Shown: positions 44,219 to 53,810, counted from the first letter of the stretch. The stretch: DNA of 64,000 nt from Nitrosospira multiformis (GCA_017306155.1 JAFKJB010000008.1:1-64000), one strand, 5' to 3'. Notes: a model not told the origin generated them from the letters alone. Numbers and translations: made by a program.

Positions 44219-45409
44219 TCACGCGCCTCGATCAGAAACCTCGTCTTCCAGTATGTGGCAGGGCAGCAGTAATCGGAAGGTCGAACCGGCCCCTACCACC
44301 GATTCCACTTCCAGTTTTCCTCCCAGAAGCCGGGTCGCTTCTGAAGCGATGGACAAACCCAGTCCGACGCCCGGTTTGCCGTAGGTATCGGCGCGCTGGA
44401 AAGCATCGAACAGATGGGTCAGGTTTTCCGGCGCAATGCCCGGACCCTGATCGCTCACGCTGAGGATCCAGGCACTGTTTTCCCTGCTGGCGTTATGTCG
44501 GGCTGTGACTTCTATCCGGCCATCCGAACTGTATTTTACCGCGTTTCCCAGCAGATTCTGCAATATAGGCACCAGCAGCGCTTCTTCACTGATCACTTTC
44601 GCGTCTTCCGGCACATCGATGCGTAACTCTATTCCCTTCGATTGCGCTTCCGGTGTGATCTGCCTGACTGCTTCAGATACCAGTGAATTCAGATCCACCG
44701 CTTCCATCGCCAGGTGAAAGTACCCTTTTCGCAGTTGCTCGGATTGTAGCAGGCGATCCATTCCAGCAGTGGTCTTGAGTATGATGCTCCTCACCGACTC
44801 CAGGTCCGCGACGTTGCCGGCAAGCTCGGGAATTTTAGCGAGCTTCATTGCAAGCATCTGGATGTACAATGTCATGTGACTGAGGTGATTGCGAAGATCA
44901 TGAGAAAGAAAAGAGAGATATTTGGACTGGATTTCCGTCGCAGACTTGAGCTGCCGCTGCAGATTCTCGACGAATATGACCGTTCCGCTTTGCAGGGCCG
45001 CATCCACTGCCATATTCAGGGCAACATTGCTTGTCTCGTCCAGTTCGCCATTCAATTCTTCGGAGATCTGTTCGATCATTACGCGCCGCAGAAGCTGGTA
45101 CTCGACTACCAGCTCGCGCATGTTGTAGTTTTCCTGAAAGCGCGACTCGCCATGCAGTTTGCTGCCTTCCACCAGCGCCTGGGTAGTGACGGGATGGCTG
45201 GAGGAAAACGCGTCGATCACCTCTTCCAGGATGAGAGGCACGGAATCGCGGAGATTTCTTAGCGTGAGCGCATCAGCCGCGGGGAGGGTGCAAGCGACAG
45301 ACTTCTCCCACTCCCGCAGGATGGCGTCCTTGCGCGCGCGCAGGGCGGAGGCGAGGTGAGGAAACGCATGATAGGCCAGCAGGTCCAGGGTGGGGTCGGC
45401 TGTAGACAT
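44219..45409 (-). CDS. Soluble sensor histidine kinase with RsbRD-like N-terminal domain
   Basis: The 396-residue protein has no membrane helix. The N-terminal part (about 10-150) resembles the globin-like/RsbRD-type sensor domains (ILREWEKSV, ...RELVVEYQLLRRV). The kinase core shows the H-box FLSHDLRNHLSHM (His170), N-box NLLGNAVKYSSDG, G1 SDQGPGIAPENL, F-box and GVGLGLSIASEATRLLGG. No response regulator or target gene is adjacent: it is an orphan, 255 bases from lnt and divergent from the M23 peptidase gene. The signal is unknown. Confidence 0.88.
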   Translation of the reverse strand: MSTADPTLDLLAYHAFPHLASALRARKDAILREWEKSVACTLPAADALTLRNLRDSVPLILEEVIDAFSSSHPVTTQALVEGSKLHGESRFQENYNMRELVVEYQLLRRVMIEQISEELNGELDETSNVALNMAVDAALQSGTVIFVENLQRQLKSATEIQSKYLSFLSHDLRNHLSHMTLYIQMLAMKLAKIPELAGNVADLESVRSIILKTTAGMDRLLQSEQLRKGYFHLAMEAVDLNSLVSEAVRQITPEAQSKGIELRIDVPEDAKVISEEALLVPILQNLLGNAVKYSSDGRIEVTARHNASRENSAWILSVSDQGPGIAPENLTHLFDAFQRADTYGKPGVGLGLSIASEATRLLGGKLEVESVVGAGSTFRLLLPCHILEDEVSDRGA

Positions 45410-45545
45410 AAGTTCTGAAAACCGATAGTTTGGAGAGCGCTATTTTACTGCCAAATGGGGAGATGAAGTTGGGGAGCGATATCTTTCAATCCCGGGTTGA
45501 CCTGAGGCAGGACCTTTGTCTTTTAAAGGGGGCTTGCAGGTGGCC

Positions 45546-45576
45546 TTGATATGGGCTGCTGATTTTGTGCTAGACT
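45546..45576 (+). promoter_or_regulatory. Promoter for the M23 peptidase gene
   Basis: An extended -10 box TGCTAGACT (TAGACT at 45571-45576) lies 34 bases before the ATG. TTGATA at 45546-45551 is the likely -35, at a long 19-base spacing that the extended -10 could offset. Confidence 0.45.
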
Positions 45577-45610
45577 CATATTCTGAAGCCATGACGTCGA
45601 GAGGGAACCT

Positions 45611-47158
45611 ATGCGAGGATATAGGAATAGGGGTTCCGCGCACAGTCTGCTGACGCTCACGAAGGATGTATTGTGCTGGCTGTTTCGGCACGGGCAGCGA
45701 GGGTTGGAGAGAGCGGCCAATAGCTGGACACTGGCATACATGAAAAAGGGATTCGTCCGGCTGATTTCCCGCGCATGGGAGACGGCAAGCAACAGGCAGA
45801 CATGGGCGCGCATAAGAAACAGCTTATATTGGCCCATTTACCAGGGACTTGAGATAGTGAGCAACAGCCAGGCTCTTACACTGACAAGAAAAACACTGCG
45901 TGGCCTGATACTGTTATCCAGCATTCCATTGTTTGGAATGGTGGCAGCTTTCGGTATTGCCCCCGATACGGCGGTGGAAGACGTGCCGGCGGTCGAGCAG
46001 GTCGTCCTCGGCCTGGCGATTCCGGAAATCCGCGCCGCCTCGGCGGAGGGCATGACTTTCTGGCGTCATGAACGTATCCAGCAGGGCGATACCATCGGGA
46101 GCCTGCTCTCCCGGCTTGAAGTGAATAATCAGGATGTGGCGCGTCTCATTCGGGATGCCTCGGATCTGAAAGCCTTGCATCCACTGATCGCGGGCAGAAT
46201 GGTGCATGCCGAAACCAGCGCTGTGGGCGAATTGCTGCTGCTGCGCTACTTTCCCGGCGGCAGCGAACAGGTGGTGCTGGAAAAGCGTGATGACAGCTAT
46301 GCGGTGAGCGACAAACCGGCATTGCTGGAAACACATATCCAGATGAAATCAGGCGTGATCGAAAGCTCGCTTTTTTCTGCGATCGACCGCGCGGGCATTC
46401 CGGACACCGTGGCTTCCCAGATTGTCGATATCCTGGCTTCTCAAATAGATTTTCACCGCGACTTGCGCAAGGGAGATCGTTTCACGGTGGTGTACGATTC
46501 CCTCTACGGCAACGGGGAACCGACGAGAGCAGGCCGGGTGCTGGCGGTGGAATTCGTCAACCAGGGAGTGCCTTATCGGGGAGTGTACTTCCCGGGGGGC
46601 GAAGGTGGGGAAGGCGGTTATTACACGCCGGAGGGCAAGAACCTGCGCAGGTCGTTTCTGCGCTCGCCGCTGGAATTTTCTCGCATCAGTTCCGGTTTTT
46701 CCAGCGGCCGCTTCCATCCAGTCCTGAAAAAATGGCGGGCTCATAAGGGCATCGACTATGTGGCGCCCACCGGCACAGGGGTAAAGGCGGTAGCCGATGG
46801 CGTCGTGACGGTGGCAGGATGGGAAGGGGGATATGGAAACGTGATTATCCTCGAGCATGAAGGGTCGTATGCCACGGTCTACGGCCACTTGTCTGCTTTT
46901 GCCAAAGGGTTGCGCAAGGGTCAGCGTGTGCGCCAGGGACATATCATTGGCCGGGTTGGGGCCACTGGCCTGGCGAGCGGGCCCCATCTGCACTTTGAGT
47001 TCCGTGTCAATGGCATTCAACGCGATCCTCTGATCGAGCCCATGCCGGAAGGAAAGCCGATCGCTCCCGCGCACCTTGCAGCATTTCGCGAATCAACGAA
47101 ATCGTCGATGGCGAGGCTCGATATGCTGCATGGCATCAATCTCGCGCTGCTGGATTAA
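45611..47158 (+). CDS. M23-family peptidoglycan endopeptidase with an N-terminal cytoplasmic repeat region
   Basis: The 515-residue protein is MepM-like: a membrane helix (about 96-117), an OapA/LysM-like region (about 145-200, RIQQGDTIGSLLSRLEV), a middle domain, and a zinc M23 endopeptidase domain (about 360-475) with RFHPVLKKWRAHKGIDY, YGHLSAFAKGL and GLASGPHLHFEF (metal and catalytic His/Asp). Such enzymes cut peptide cross-links to let the cell wall grow. Unusually, the first 95 residues consist of about four amphipathic 24-residue repeats (see findings). The ATG at 45611 has AGGGA upstream. anmK follows 53 bases later. Confidence 0.9.
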   Translation: MRGYRNRGSAHSLLTLTKDVLCWLFRHGQRGLERAANSWTLAYMKKGFVRLISRAWETASNRQTWARIRNSLYWPIYQGLEIVSNSQALTLTRKTLRGLILLSSIPLFGMVAAFGIAPDTAVEDVPAVEQVVLGLAIPEIRAASAEGMTFWRHERIQQGDTIGSLLSRLEVNNQDVARLIRDASDLKALHPLIAGRMVHAETSAVGELLLLRYFPGGSEQVVLEKRDDSYAVSDKPALLETHIQMKSGVIESSLFSAIDRAGIPDTVASQIVDILASQIDFHRDLRKGDRFTVVYDSLYGNGEPTRAGRVLAVEFVNQGVPYRGVYFPGGEGGEGGYYTPEGKNLRRSFLRSPLEFSRISSGFSSGRFHPVLKKWRAHKGIDYVAPTGTGVKAVADGVVTVAGWEGGYGNVIILEHEGSYATVYGHLSAFAKGLRKGQRVRQGHIIGRVGATGLASGPHLHFEFRVNGIQRDPLIEPMPEGKPIAPAHLAAFRESTKSSMARLDMLHGINLALLD

Positions 47159-47211
47159 CGGCCGGTGGTCGGCCGGATCGGCTGGGTAAAGGTCACGTCA
47201 GCGGGAGAGAT

Positions 47212-48312
47212 TTGAAAGCAGCGTATTATATCGGCATCATGTCGGGCACCAGCCTGGATGGGATCGATGCAGTGCTTGCCGATTTTGAAGCCTTCCGGCC
47301 GGTATTGCTCGACAGCTTCTATCTGCCCTACCCGGGGAAGCTTCGCGAACAGCTCAAGGAACTCCACTTTCCCGGGCATGATGAGTTGCACCGTGCCGCG
47401 ATGCTTGGTAATCAGCTTGCCCGCCATTACGCCGAAGCAGTGGCAGGCCTGCTCCGCAAAAGCGGCGTTGCGCCATACGAAGTCGCTGCCATCGGATGTC
47501 ACGGGCAAACCGTACGTCATTGTCCCGAGGCAGAAGCGGGTTACACCATCCAGTTATGCAATTCCCCGTTGCTGGTAGAACTGACCGGAATCAGGGTGGT
47601 TTCCGATTTCAGGAGTCGCGATATCGCCGCGGGAGGACAGGGCGCGCCCCTGGTGCCGGCATTTCATCAGGCTTTGTTCGCGGACCCGCATGTTCATCGC
47701 GTAATCGTCAACATCGGAGGAATCAGCAATCTCACTGATCTGCCGCGAAGTGGAAACGTGACGGGATTCGATTGCGGCCCGGGCAATGCAATGATGGACG
47801 AGTGGTGCGCGCGACATACCGGGCAAGCGTATGATGAGGATGGAAGGTGGGCAGCAACCGGAAATCCGATCCCCCTGCTGCTGGAAAAGCTGCTGGGACT
47901 GCCGTTTTTTTCCCTTTCCCCCCCAAAAAGCGTCAGCAGGGAATTATTCAGTATAACCTGGCTGGACGGTTATCTGAAGGGAGAGGAGAGCCCGGCCGAT
48001 GTCCAGGCTACGCTGTTGGAACTGACCGTTACCGGAATTGCCCGTTGCATACTCGATTATTGCGGAGATGCAGCCGAAATTTACGTGTGCGGTGGGGGCG
48101 CGCGGAACAGTCACCTTATCGGCTCCCTTCAGGCGGCATTACCTGGCAGGAAGGTTGCATTGACGGATAGCGTGGGTGTGGACGCGGACTGGCTGGAAGC
48201 TTTCGCTTTTGCCTGGCTTGCGCGACAAGTCATCCATGGCATGCCTGGCAATATTTCCTCGGTCACGGGCGCGAAGGGGGAGCGCCTTCTCGGGGCCATC
48301 CATCCTGCCTAG
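47212..48312 (+). CDS. anmK: Anhydro-N-acetylmuramic acid kinase
   Basis: AnmK cleaves the 1,6-anhydro ring of anhMurNAc and phosphorylates it, in cell-wall recycling. The 366-residue protein begins AAYYIGIMSGTSLDGID, then GCHGQTVRH, VSDFRSRDIAAGGQGAPLVP, FDCGPGNAMMD and VCGGGARNSHL, all family hallmarks. The TTG start at 47212 is preceded by GGGAG at 5 bases. Downstream of an M23 endopeptidase; with the lytic transglycosylase (242) and mpl (7527) it completes a visible part of the recycling route. It converges on erpA. Confidence 0.95.
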   Translation: MKAAYYIGIMSGTSLDGIDAVLADFEAFRPVLLDSFYLPYPGKLREQLKELHFPGHDELHRAAMLGNQLARHYAEAVAGLLRKSGVAPYEVAAIGCHGQTVRHCPEAEAGYTIQLCNSPLLVELTGIRVVSDFRSRDIAAGGQGAPLVPAFHQALFADPHVHRVIVNIGGISNLTDLPRSGNVTGFDCGPGNAMMDEWCARHTGQAYDEDGRWAATGNPIPLLLEKLLGLPFFSLSPPKSVSRELFSITWLDGYLKGEESPADVQATLLELTVTGIARCILDYCGDAAEIYVCGGGARNSHLIGSLQAALPGRKVALTDSVGVDADWLEAFAFAWLARQVIHGMPGNISSVTGAKGERLLGAIHPA

Positions 48313-48398
48313 GCACTGGTATCCCATTCAAAACTCTGCTTGTACCCGGGAGCGACGAAAGCAGGGACTGGAAGGCGCGAACTCCAGTCCGGCTTAAA

Positions 48399-48447
48399 CG
48401 CAGGGTTTGAACCGCAGAGTGCAGAGTTTAAACCGCAGGGTTTAAAC
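48399..48447. repeat. Short direct repeats between anmK and erpA
   Basis: CGCAGGGTTTGAAC (48399-48412) and CGCAGGGTTTAAAC (48434-48447) flank CGCAGAG-TGCAGAGTTTAAAC (48413-48433), giving three diverged tandem units. The last one runs over the erpA stop codon. Confidence 0.6.
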
Positions 48448-48825
48448 GGAGAATGAAGAGCCGCAACCGCAGGTGCTTGCAGCGCCCGGATTCTTGATAA
48501 CGAACTGGGCGCCCTCGGCGTTTTCCTGATAATCGATTTCCGCTCCTGCCAGATACTGAAAACTCATGGCGTCTACCAGAAGCTTGACACCGTTTTTTTC
48601 CATTACCGTGTCGTCTTCACTTATCAGTTCATCAAAGGTGAATCCGTACTTGAAGCCGGAGCATCCGCCTCCTGCCACGAATACCCGCAGCTTGAGATCG
48701 TTGTTTCCTTCCTCGTCGATCAGCTCTTTGACCTTGTTTGCCGCGCTGTCGGTAAAGATCAGTGGCGTCGGGATGTTCGTCATCGAATCAGTCTGACCTG
48801 AACCATCGTTGAAAGGGGCGTTCAT
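48442..48825 (-). CDS. erpA: Iron-sulphur cluster insertion protein ErpA
   Basis: ErpA is an A-type carrier that delivers Fe-S clusters to apoproteins. The 127-residue protein has the three conserved cysteines in GGCSGFKY and STCGCGSSF at the C-terminus, and [15 protein letters not shown]. The N-terminus has about 20 extra polar residues. The ATG at 48825 is clear. It is downstream of a bactofilin gene, an order common in betaproteobacteria. Its last codons run into a short direct repeat. Confidence 0.95.
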   Translation of the reverse strand: MNAPFNDGSGQTDSMTNIPTPLIFTDSAANKVKELIDEEGNNDLKLRVFVAGGGCSGFKYGFTFDELISEDDTVMEKNGVKLLVDAMSFQYLAGAEIDYQENAEGAQFVIKNPGAASTCGCGSSFSV

Positions 48826-48861
48826 AAGCGTTTCCGAATAGCCTGGTAAGAGATTACAGTG

Positions 48862-49287
48862 TTACACGTGCTTCAAATCGTTGATCTGGGCCGCCGGCAA
48901 TAATGTAACGACATTGCTTCCGCATTCCAGGATTTCCGTATGGAGCAGCATGCCCTGAACAGATGCGCCGAGATGTATTTCCATGCCCTTATAGTGTACA
49001 TCGCCACAGACCTTTGCCTTTGGCTGGAGTTCCACATACTCGGTAACCTTTATCGTGCCGACTACCGTGCCATTGATCACCGCATGGGAAACGTGGATGA
49101 CACCCTCTACGACCGCCTGATCACTTAAAACCAGAGTGCTCGGCATGTCGCTCAACCCGGTGATGTTTCCCGTAACACGGCCATCTATCCGTACTCCCCC
49201 GCTGAAGATGATATTGCCTTCAATGTGAGTATCAACGCTGATAAGCGAATCGATCTGGTTGTGCGGCCTGCCTATTTTCTCAAACAT
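48862..49287 (-). CDS. Bactofilin
   Basis: Bactofilins are cytoskeletal proteins that polymerise through a right-handed beta-helix. The 141-residue protein has the core repeat pattern HIEGNIIFSGGVRIDGRVTGNI, here given only as DTHIEGNII..RIDGRVTGNI (about 19-43), through KVCGDVHYKGMEIHLGASVQG (about 92-112), then a hydrophobic tail. The ATG has AAGGAGAG upstream. It follows the coiled-coil membrane protein by 9 bases, so they are co-transcribed; the partner may anchor the filament to the membrane. Confidence 0.92.
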   Translation of the reverse strand: MFEKIGRPHNQIDSLISVDTHIEGNIIFSGGVRIDGRVTGNITGLSDMPSTLVLSDQAVVEGVIHVSHAVINGTVVGTIKVTEYVELQPKAKVCGDVHYKGMEIHLGASVQGMLLHTEILECGSNVVTLLPAAQINDLKHV

Positions 49288-49296
49288 TTTCTCTCC

Positions 49297-50073
49297 TTAC
49301 AAAGACAGATTCACCGTTTGCATGAGCCTGACCTGCGTTTCGCCTTTTTCGAACACTTTCACCTGCAAGCTGTCGACAATGGCGTCCGGATCCAGCCAGA
49401 AAGTGCTTTCCACTCGCCGATAAAATCGGAAGCTGACATCGAACTTTTTCGATGGGTCGTCGCTGGTCTCGTTGGAGGTCAATGACTGGACCATTTTTTC
49501 CCCGTTTTGCTGAAAGTTGACGGCAAATTCCAGGTTTCCGTGAAAATCCTTGCCCCGCACTCCCGATTGAACCAGGAGCAGGCTGTACCGGTATTCGCCG
49601 GGCAGTTTACCCTTTTCCAGCTTCAGGCCTCCGATGGAAACACGCTGCCCGGTCTTGCCGGGAACAGAACCAAGATTCTGGAAAAAGGCCAGATCTTCCT
49701 TGAGGCGCGTATTTTCACCCTGCAGGGTCTTGACCTGGCTTGCGATGTCCTGACGGGCGGCCTGATCCATTTGCAACTGCTGATCGAGCCCTGCCACTTT
49801 TATGCGCAGTTCGTCATTTTCGCGCTGCAGCCGCGCATTCGACTGCGACAACCGCTCGATCTCCGGTCCTGTCTCCGTTTTTTCCTCCTGCAGGGGTTCG
49901 ATTCTGCCGGGAACACCGGAATTGCGCCCGGCCTCATACATACCCCACGAAAGAATCAGCGCAGCCACGAGCAAGATGGCAAAAAACACCCAGCGGACAT
50001 GAGCGGGAGTCTGCAGGCGGACCGCGGCTGGTGCCGCAGCTATTTTATGCCTTCTGTTACGCGACTTGATCAT
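49297..50073 (-). CDS. Single-pass membrane protein with periplasmic coiled coil (DUF6776-like)
   Basis: The 258-residue protein has a basic cytoplasmic tail, one membrane helix (about 27-48, WVFFAILLVAALILSWGMY), a coiled coil (about 65-130, EIERLSQSNARLQRENDELR), and a C-terminal beta domain (about 140-258, RYSLLLVQSG and NLEFAVNFQQNG). The family name DUF6776 is from memory. Function unknown; its fixed position beside bactofilin suggests a role in filament attachment or cell shape (inference). Confidence 0.8.
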   Translation of the reverse strand: MIKSRNRRHKIAAAPAAVRLQTPAHVRWVFFAILLVAALILSWGMYEAGRNSGVPGRIEPLQEEKTETGPEIERLSQSNARLQRENDELRIKVAGLDQQLQMDQAARQDIASQVKTLQGENTRLKEDLAFFQNLGSVPGKTGQRVSIGGLKLEKGKLPGEYRYSLLLVQSGVRGKDFHGNLEFAVNFQQNGEKMVQSLTSNETSDDPSKKFDVSFRFYRRVESTFWLDPDAIVDSLQVKVFEKGETQVRLMQTVNLSL

Positions 50074-50315
50074 AAGCGCATGTCATACCCTTTGAAGCGG
50101 CAGCCAGGCGTGTCCGAAACATCGCAAAAGAGCATCAGATCGAAATAATGGAAAGTTCTTGCAGGCTGGATTCTTGACCACTACCAGGAGACGTGTCGAG
50201 AGAAACCCGCAGCCGACCATGGATATTCTAACGATGAACTTCCCTCTTGACAAAGACTATTGATCTGGCCAGAAAGTACTATGAATCCCGTCACCCTTAT
50301 CTTATTTACGATTTC

Positions 50316-51344
50316 TTACGGAAACAAGGGAGCCTGGGTGATGGCAAGGGTTTCCGGCAAACCGAACATGAGGTTCATATTCTGCACTGCCTGTCCGGCC
50401 GCGCCTTTGACAAGGTTATCCGTAACCGAGAGTATGACAGCCGTATCCCCGCCCTGGGGGCGGTGGACGGCGATGCGGCAGAGATTCGAACCTCGCACGG
50501 AGCGGGTTTCCGGATGAGAGCCTGCCGGAAGTACGTCGACAAACGGTTCATTCACGTAGCGGTTTTCATATAACGCCTGCAAATCGACTTCTTTAAGGAG
50601 TTTTGCATAAAGCGTGGCATGGATGCCGCGAATCATCGGGGTGAGGTGCGGCACGAATGTCAGGCCGACGGGGTGTTTTGCCACTTGCGACAAGCCCTGG
50701 CTGATCTCGGGAAGATGACGATGCCCGGATACTCCATAGGCCTTGAAATTATCCGCTGCTTCAGCAAAAAGAGTATGAATTTCCGCGTTGCGTCCCGCGC
50801 CCGACACCCCTGACTTGGCGTCTGCGACGAGATGACCCAGATCTGCGGCGCCCGATTCCACCAGAGGAAGGAAACCCAGTTGCACGGCAGTAGGGTAACA
50901 GCCGGGATTCGCTATGAGCCGTGCTGCCTTTATCCGGTCGCGATTGATTTCCGGCAAACCATAGACCGCCTCCGCCACCAGTTCGGGGCAGGCATGGGGC
51001 ATTCCATACCATTTTTCCCAGACGGCGATATCCTTGATGCGAAAATCGGCGGCAAGATCGATTATCCGTACACCTGCATCGAGCAGGGATGGAACCTGCT
51101 TCATGGCAATGCCATTCGGAGTGGCAAAGAATACCACATCGCATTTATCGAGGTTTGCCTCCGCGGGATCGGAAAATTTCAACTCTATTCGTCCGCGCAG
51201 ACTTGGAAACAATTGGGCGACATCCATGCCAGCTTCCTTGCGCGATGTAATTGCCTCGATACTCACCTGTGGGTGCTGAGACAAAATGCGCAGCAGTTCT
51301 ACTCCGGTATATCCGGTTCCACCTACGATGCCAATCTTAAGCAT
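50316..51344 (-). CDS. argC: N-acetyl-gamma-glutamyl-phosphate reductase
   Basis: ArgC reduces N-acetylglutamyl phosphate with NADPH in arginine synthesis. The 342-residue protein begins [19 protein letters not shown] (dinucleotide fold) and has the catalytic Cys in [12 protein letters not shown] and the SGVSGAGR and [11 protein letters not shown] segments. The ATG at 51344 is clear. It lies between the ribosomal S9/L13 pair and the bactofilin unit, on the same strand; a strong terminator (51456-51503) separates it from rpsI. Confidence 0.97.
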   Translation of the reverse strand: MLKIGIVGGTGYTGVELLRILSQHPQVSIEAITSRKEAGMDVAQLFPSLRGRIELKFSDPAEANLDKCDVVFFATPNGIAMKQVPSLLDAGVRIIDLAADFRIKDIAVWEKWYGMPHACPELVAEAVYGLPEINRDRIKAARLIANPGCYPTAVQLGFLPLVESGAADLGHLVADAKSGVSGAGRNAEIHTLFAEAADNFKAYGVSGHRHLPEISQGLSQVAKHPVGLTFVPHLTPMIRGIHATLYAKLLKEVDLQALYENRYVNEPFVDVLPAGSHPETRSVRGSNLCRIAVHRPQGGDTAVILSVTDNLVKGAAGQAVQNMNLMFGLPETLAITQAPLFP

Positions 51345-51455
51345 GGTTCTTCGAAATTTTCGTGTAGTTAAAATTCGTTGTCACGCTGCATTTACCTGAC
51401 ATCTGGATGATGTCTGTGGAAGGTTGCGATTACAGACGCCAAAAAAGGAAAAAAC

Positions 51456-51503
51456 AAAAAGGCCGCTTGCCCGCCAGAAGCAGCGGACAGGCGGCCTTTT
51501 ATT
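51456..51503 (-). terminator. Rho-independent terminator of rplM-rpsI
   Basis: Read on the minus strand, GGCCGCCTGTCCGC pairs with GCGGGCAAGCGGCC (one mismatch), followed by TTTTTGTTTTTT. It begins about 12 bases after the rpsI stop codon. A-rich sequence on the other side gives it weaker ability in the other direction. Confidence 0.85.
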
Positions 51504-51515
51504 ATAGATAAAAGC

Positions 51516-51908
51516 TTATCGCTTGGAGAACTGCTTCCGGCGTCGTGCCTTGCGCAAACCAACTTTTTTGCGCTCTACTTCACGCGCGTCACGCGTCACC
51601 AGTCCGGCGTTGCTCAACACAGGTTTCAGGGTTGCATCGAAGTCAATCAGCGCGCGCGTAATTCCATGCCTCACTGCGCCTGCCTGTCCGGATTCGCCTC
51701 CGCCATGAATATTCACCAGGATGTCGAAGCGATCGAGATTTCCGGTCAGTTCCAGCGGCTGGCGTACCACCATGCGCCCCGTTTCCCGTGAAAAAAATTC
51801 ATCCACGGGCTTGTTGTTGACTGTTATCACGCCGCTACCTGGCTTGATGAACACGCGCGCCACGGCGCTTTTGCGCCGCCCCGTACCGTAACTGTAGGTT
51901 CCATTCAT
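51516..51908 (-). CDS. rpsI: 30S ribosomal protein S9 (uS9)
   Basis: S9 binds the 16S rRNA 3' domain; its basic C-terminal tail reaches the P-site tRNA. The 130-residue protein has [18 protein letters not shown] near the start and ends [18 protein letters not shown] with the invariant tail. I chose the ATG at 51908, giving the standard length; a TTG at 51917 overlaps the rplM stop and is possible. Co-transcribed with rplM, followed by a strong terminator. Confidence 0.98.
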   Translation of the reverse strand: MNGTYSYGTGRRKSAVARVFIKPGSGVITVNNKPVDEFFSRETGRMVVRQPLELTGNLDRFDILVNIHGGGESGQAGAVRHGITRALIDFDATLKPVLSNAGLVTRDAREVERKKVGLRKARRRKQFSKR

Positions 51909-51913
51909 GATGA

Positions 51914-52348
51914 TCAAGCCCTGACTTCAAGTTGCCGCGGCTGTTGCGCGGCGTGTGGATGTGCTGCACCGGCATATATTTTGAGCTTCTTCAGCATTGC
52001 ATAGCCGAGAGGACCTTTCGGCAACATGCCTTTTACCGCTTTTTCCAGCGGTCTGCCGGGAAAACGCGCATGCATTTTCGCGAAACTCGTTTCGTATATA
52101 CCACCAGGGTAACCGCTGTGGCGATAGTACATCTTGTTTTCAGCCTTGTTGCCGGTAACACGCATCTTGTCCACGTTGATCACGACAATGAAATCACCGG
52201 TATCCACATGCGGCGTATAGATGGGCTTATGCTTGCCCCGAAGACGGTGGGCAATCTCGGCAGCGAGACGTCCAAGTACCTTGTCCGCCGCATCAATCAC
52301 GAACCATTCCCGATTCACTTCATGTGGCTTGGCTGAAAAGGTTTTCAC
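51914..52348 (-). CDS. rplM: 50S ribosomal protein L13 (uL13)
   Basis: L13 is an early-assembly protein of the large subunit. The 144-residue protein has the typical [18 protein letters not shown] start, [31 protein letters not shown] and [20 protein letters not shown]. The start is a GTG at 52348 with AGGGG upstream. A near-consensus promoter lies at 52383-52411. Confidence 0.98.
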   Translation of the reverse strand: MKTFSAKPHEVNREWFVIDAADKVLGRLAAEIAHRLRGKHKPIYTPHVDTGDFIVVINVDKMRVTGNKAENKMYYRHSGYPGGIYETSFAKMHARFPGRPLEKAVKGMLPKGPLGYAMLKKLKIYAGAAHPHAAQQPRQLEVRA

Positions 52349-52382
52349 AAACCTACCCCTGCTTATTTACTGAAAGCCGCGC

Positions 52383-52411
52383 ATTCTATGTCAGAGATGT
52401 GCAAATGTCAA
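52383..52411 (-). promoter_or_regulatory. Strong sigma-70 promoter of rplM-rpsI
   Basis: On the minus strand TTGACA (52411-52406) and TAGAAT (52388-52383) are spaced by exactly 17 bases, followed by GCGCGG, a possible discriminator for stringent control. Transcription would start near 52376, about 28 bases before the GTG. Confidence 0.85.
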
Positions 52412-52715
52412 ACCGGCATCTGCAGGCAGAAACCTATTCGGCTGCCATTTGCTTGCCGTAGCACCGCTCTCTTCGTTGACTTTCGTTTTGCAAGACGGGG
52501 AATGCCGGCAACTTCTGTTCCCACCAAAATCATTGAGAAAACGGTTATCATAACGCACCTTAAAATTGCCGGCGGAAGATTAAAGCGGATTACACCGAAG
52601 TATTGAGGCAGGAACTGCAGGAAGCCTCTGAACAGGTGCTCCATGCTCGCCTGGCAACGCGTTCGAAGATTCCATAACATCATCTTATTATCTTATTTGT
52701 TTGAGGAGAAGTTGT
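52412..52715. other. Intergenic region upstream of prk
   Basis: About 300 bases between the rplM promoter and prk. On the plus strand about 34 codons (52590-52678) read without a stop but have no credible start; I take it as chance. AT-rich sequence at 52675-52705 is the most likely site of the prk promoter. No LysR-type gene (cbbR) is adjacent. Confidence 0.4.
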
Positions 52716-53588
52716 ATGTCGCAAAAACACCCTGTCATCGCCGTTACCGGATCATCCGGCGCCGGTACGTCGACGGTCAAGAATAGTTTCGAGCACATTT
52801 TCCGGCGCGAGAAGCTGACTGCTGCGGTGGTGGAGGGGGATAGCTTCCATCGTTATGATCGCGATGCCATGAAAAAAGCCGTAGCCGAATCCGAAAAGGA
52901 CGGAGGACGCCCCATCAGCCATTTCGGTCCGGAAGCCAACGAGTTCGAGAGGCTGGAAGCCTTGTTCAAGGAATACGGCGAGACTGGCGGCGGGGAGACG
53001 CGCCTGTATCTGCACAATGACGAGGAAGCTGCACCCTACCAGCAGAAGGCAGGCACCTTCACGCCCTGGGCGCCGATAAGGCCCGGTTCGGATCTGCTGT
53101 TTTACGAAGGGTTGCATGGAGGAGTGCAGAGCGACACGGTGGATGCGGCCAGATATGTCGACCTGCTGGTTGGGGTTGTGCCCATCGTGAATCTGGAGTG
53201 GATTCAGAAAATCCACCGCGACATGAATGCGCGTGGCTATTCGGCCGAAGCGGTGACGCACACGATACTGCGCCGTATGCACGATTACGTGCATTACATT
53301 ACTCCGCAATTTTCCCTGACGCATATCAATTTCCAGCGGGTGCCGACAGTGGATACCTCCAACCCCTTCATCGCACGGGATATTCCGGCACTGGACGAAA
53401 GTTTCGTCGTGATCCGGTTCCGCGATCCAAGGAATGTGGACTTTCCATATCTGCTTGCCATGATTCACAACTCATTCATGTCCCGCCCGAACACTATCGT
53501 CGTTCCCGGCGGGAAAATGGGTCTGGCCATAGAGCTCATATTGACGCCGCTCATTCTTGATCTCGTAGTGGCGAGCCGCAAAAAATAG
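52716..53588 (+). CDS. prk: Phosphoribulokinase
   Basis: Prk phosphorylates ribulose 5-phosphate to ribulose 1,5-bisphosphate, the CO2 acceptor of the Calvin cycle. The 290-residue protein has the P-loop TGSSGAGTSTV (about 11-21), VVEGDSFHRYDR, ISHFGPEANEFE, FYEGLHGG and RMHDYVHYITPQF, and matches the short proteobacterial class. The ATG at 52716 has GAGGAGAA upstream. It stands alone, away from other cbb genes. This gene is the main evidence in the window for an autotrophic way of life. Confidence 0.96.
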   Translation: MSQKHPVIAVTGSSGAGTSTVKNSFEHIFRREKLTAAVVEGDSFHRYDRDAMKKAVAESEKDGGRPISHFGPEANEFERLEALFKEYGETGGGETRLYLHNDEEAAPYQQKAGTFTPWAPIRPGSDLLFYEGLHGGVQSDTVDAARYVDLLVGVVPIVNLEWIQKIHRDMNARGYSAEAVTHTILRRMHDYVHYITPQFSLTHINFQRVPTVDTSNPFIARDIPALDESFVVIRFRDPRNVDFPYLLAMIHNSFMSRPNTIVVPGGKMGLAIELILTPLILDLVVASRKK

Positions 53589-53810
53589 CCGCAGGCAATA
53601 GCGCCCGAAGCGTTATAGTAAAATATCCCGTAAACCCGGCGTCCCTTCGTCTCTTTCTGCGCGCGCACCTCGCGGATTTGCGCAGATTCCACCCCGGAAG
53701 GAGAACCAGGCGCCGGGTATGCAGGAGCATCAAGCCTGCCTTGCTTTTAATCCGGTTTTGCAGAGCCTGAACGATTCCGGCCCTGTCCGGACCGGAAAAA
53801 TCTTTGCTGT

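Noticed and set aside
48399..48447. CRISPR-like direct repeats
   Set aside because: Only three diverged 14-21-bp units without unique spacers and no cas genes; not a CRISPR array.
52408..52683. 91-codon minus-strand frame between rplM and prk
   Set aside because: It overlaps the strong rplM promoter, starts without a ribosome-binding site, and has no recognisable feature.
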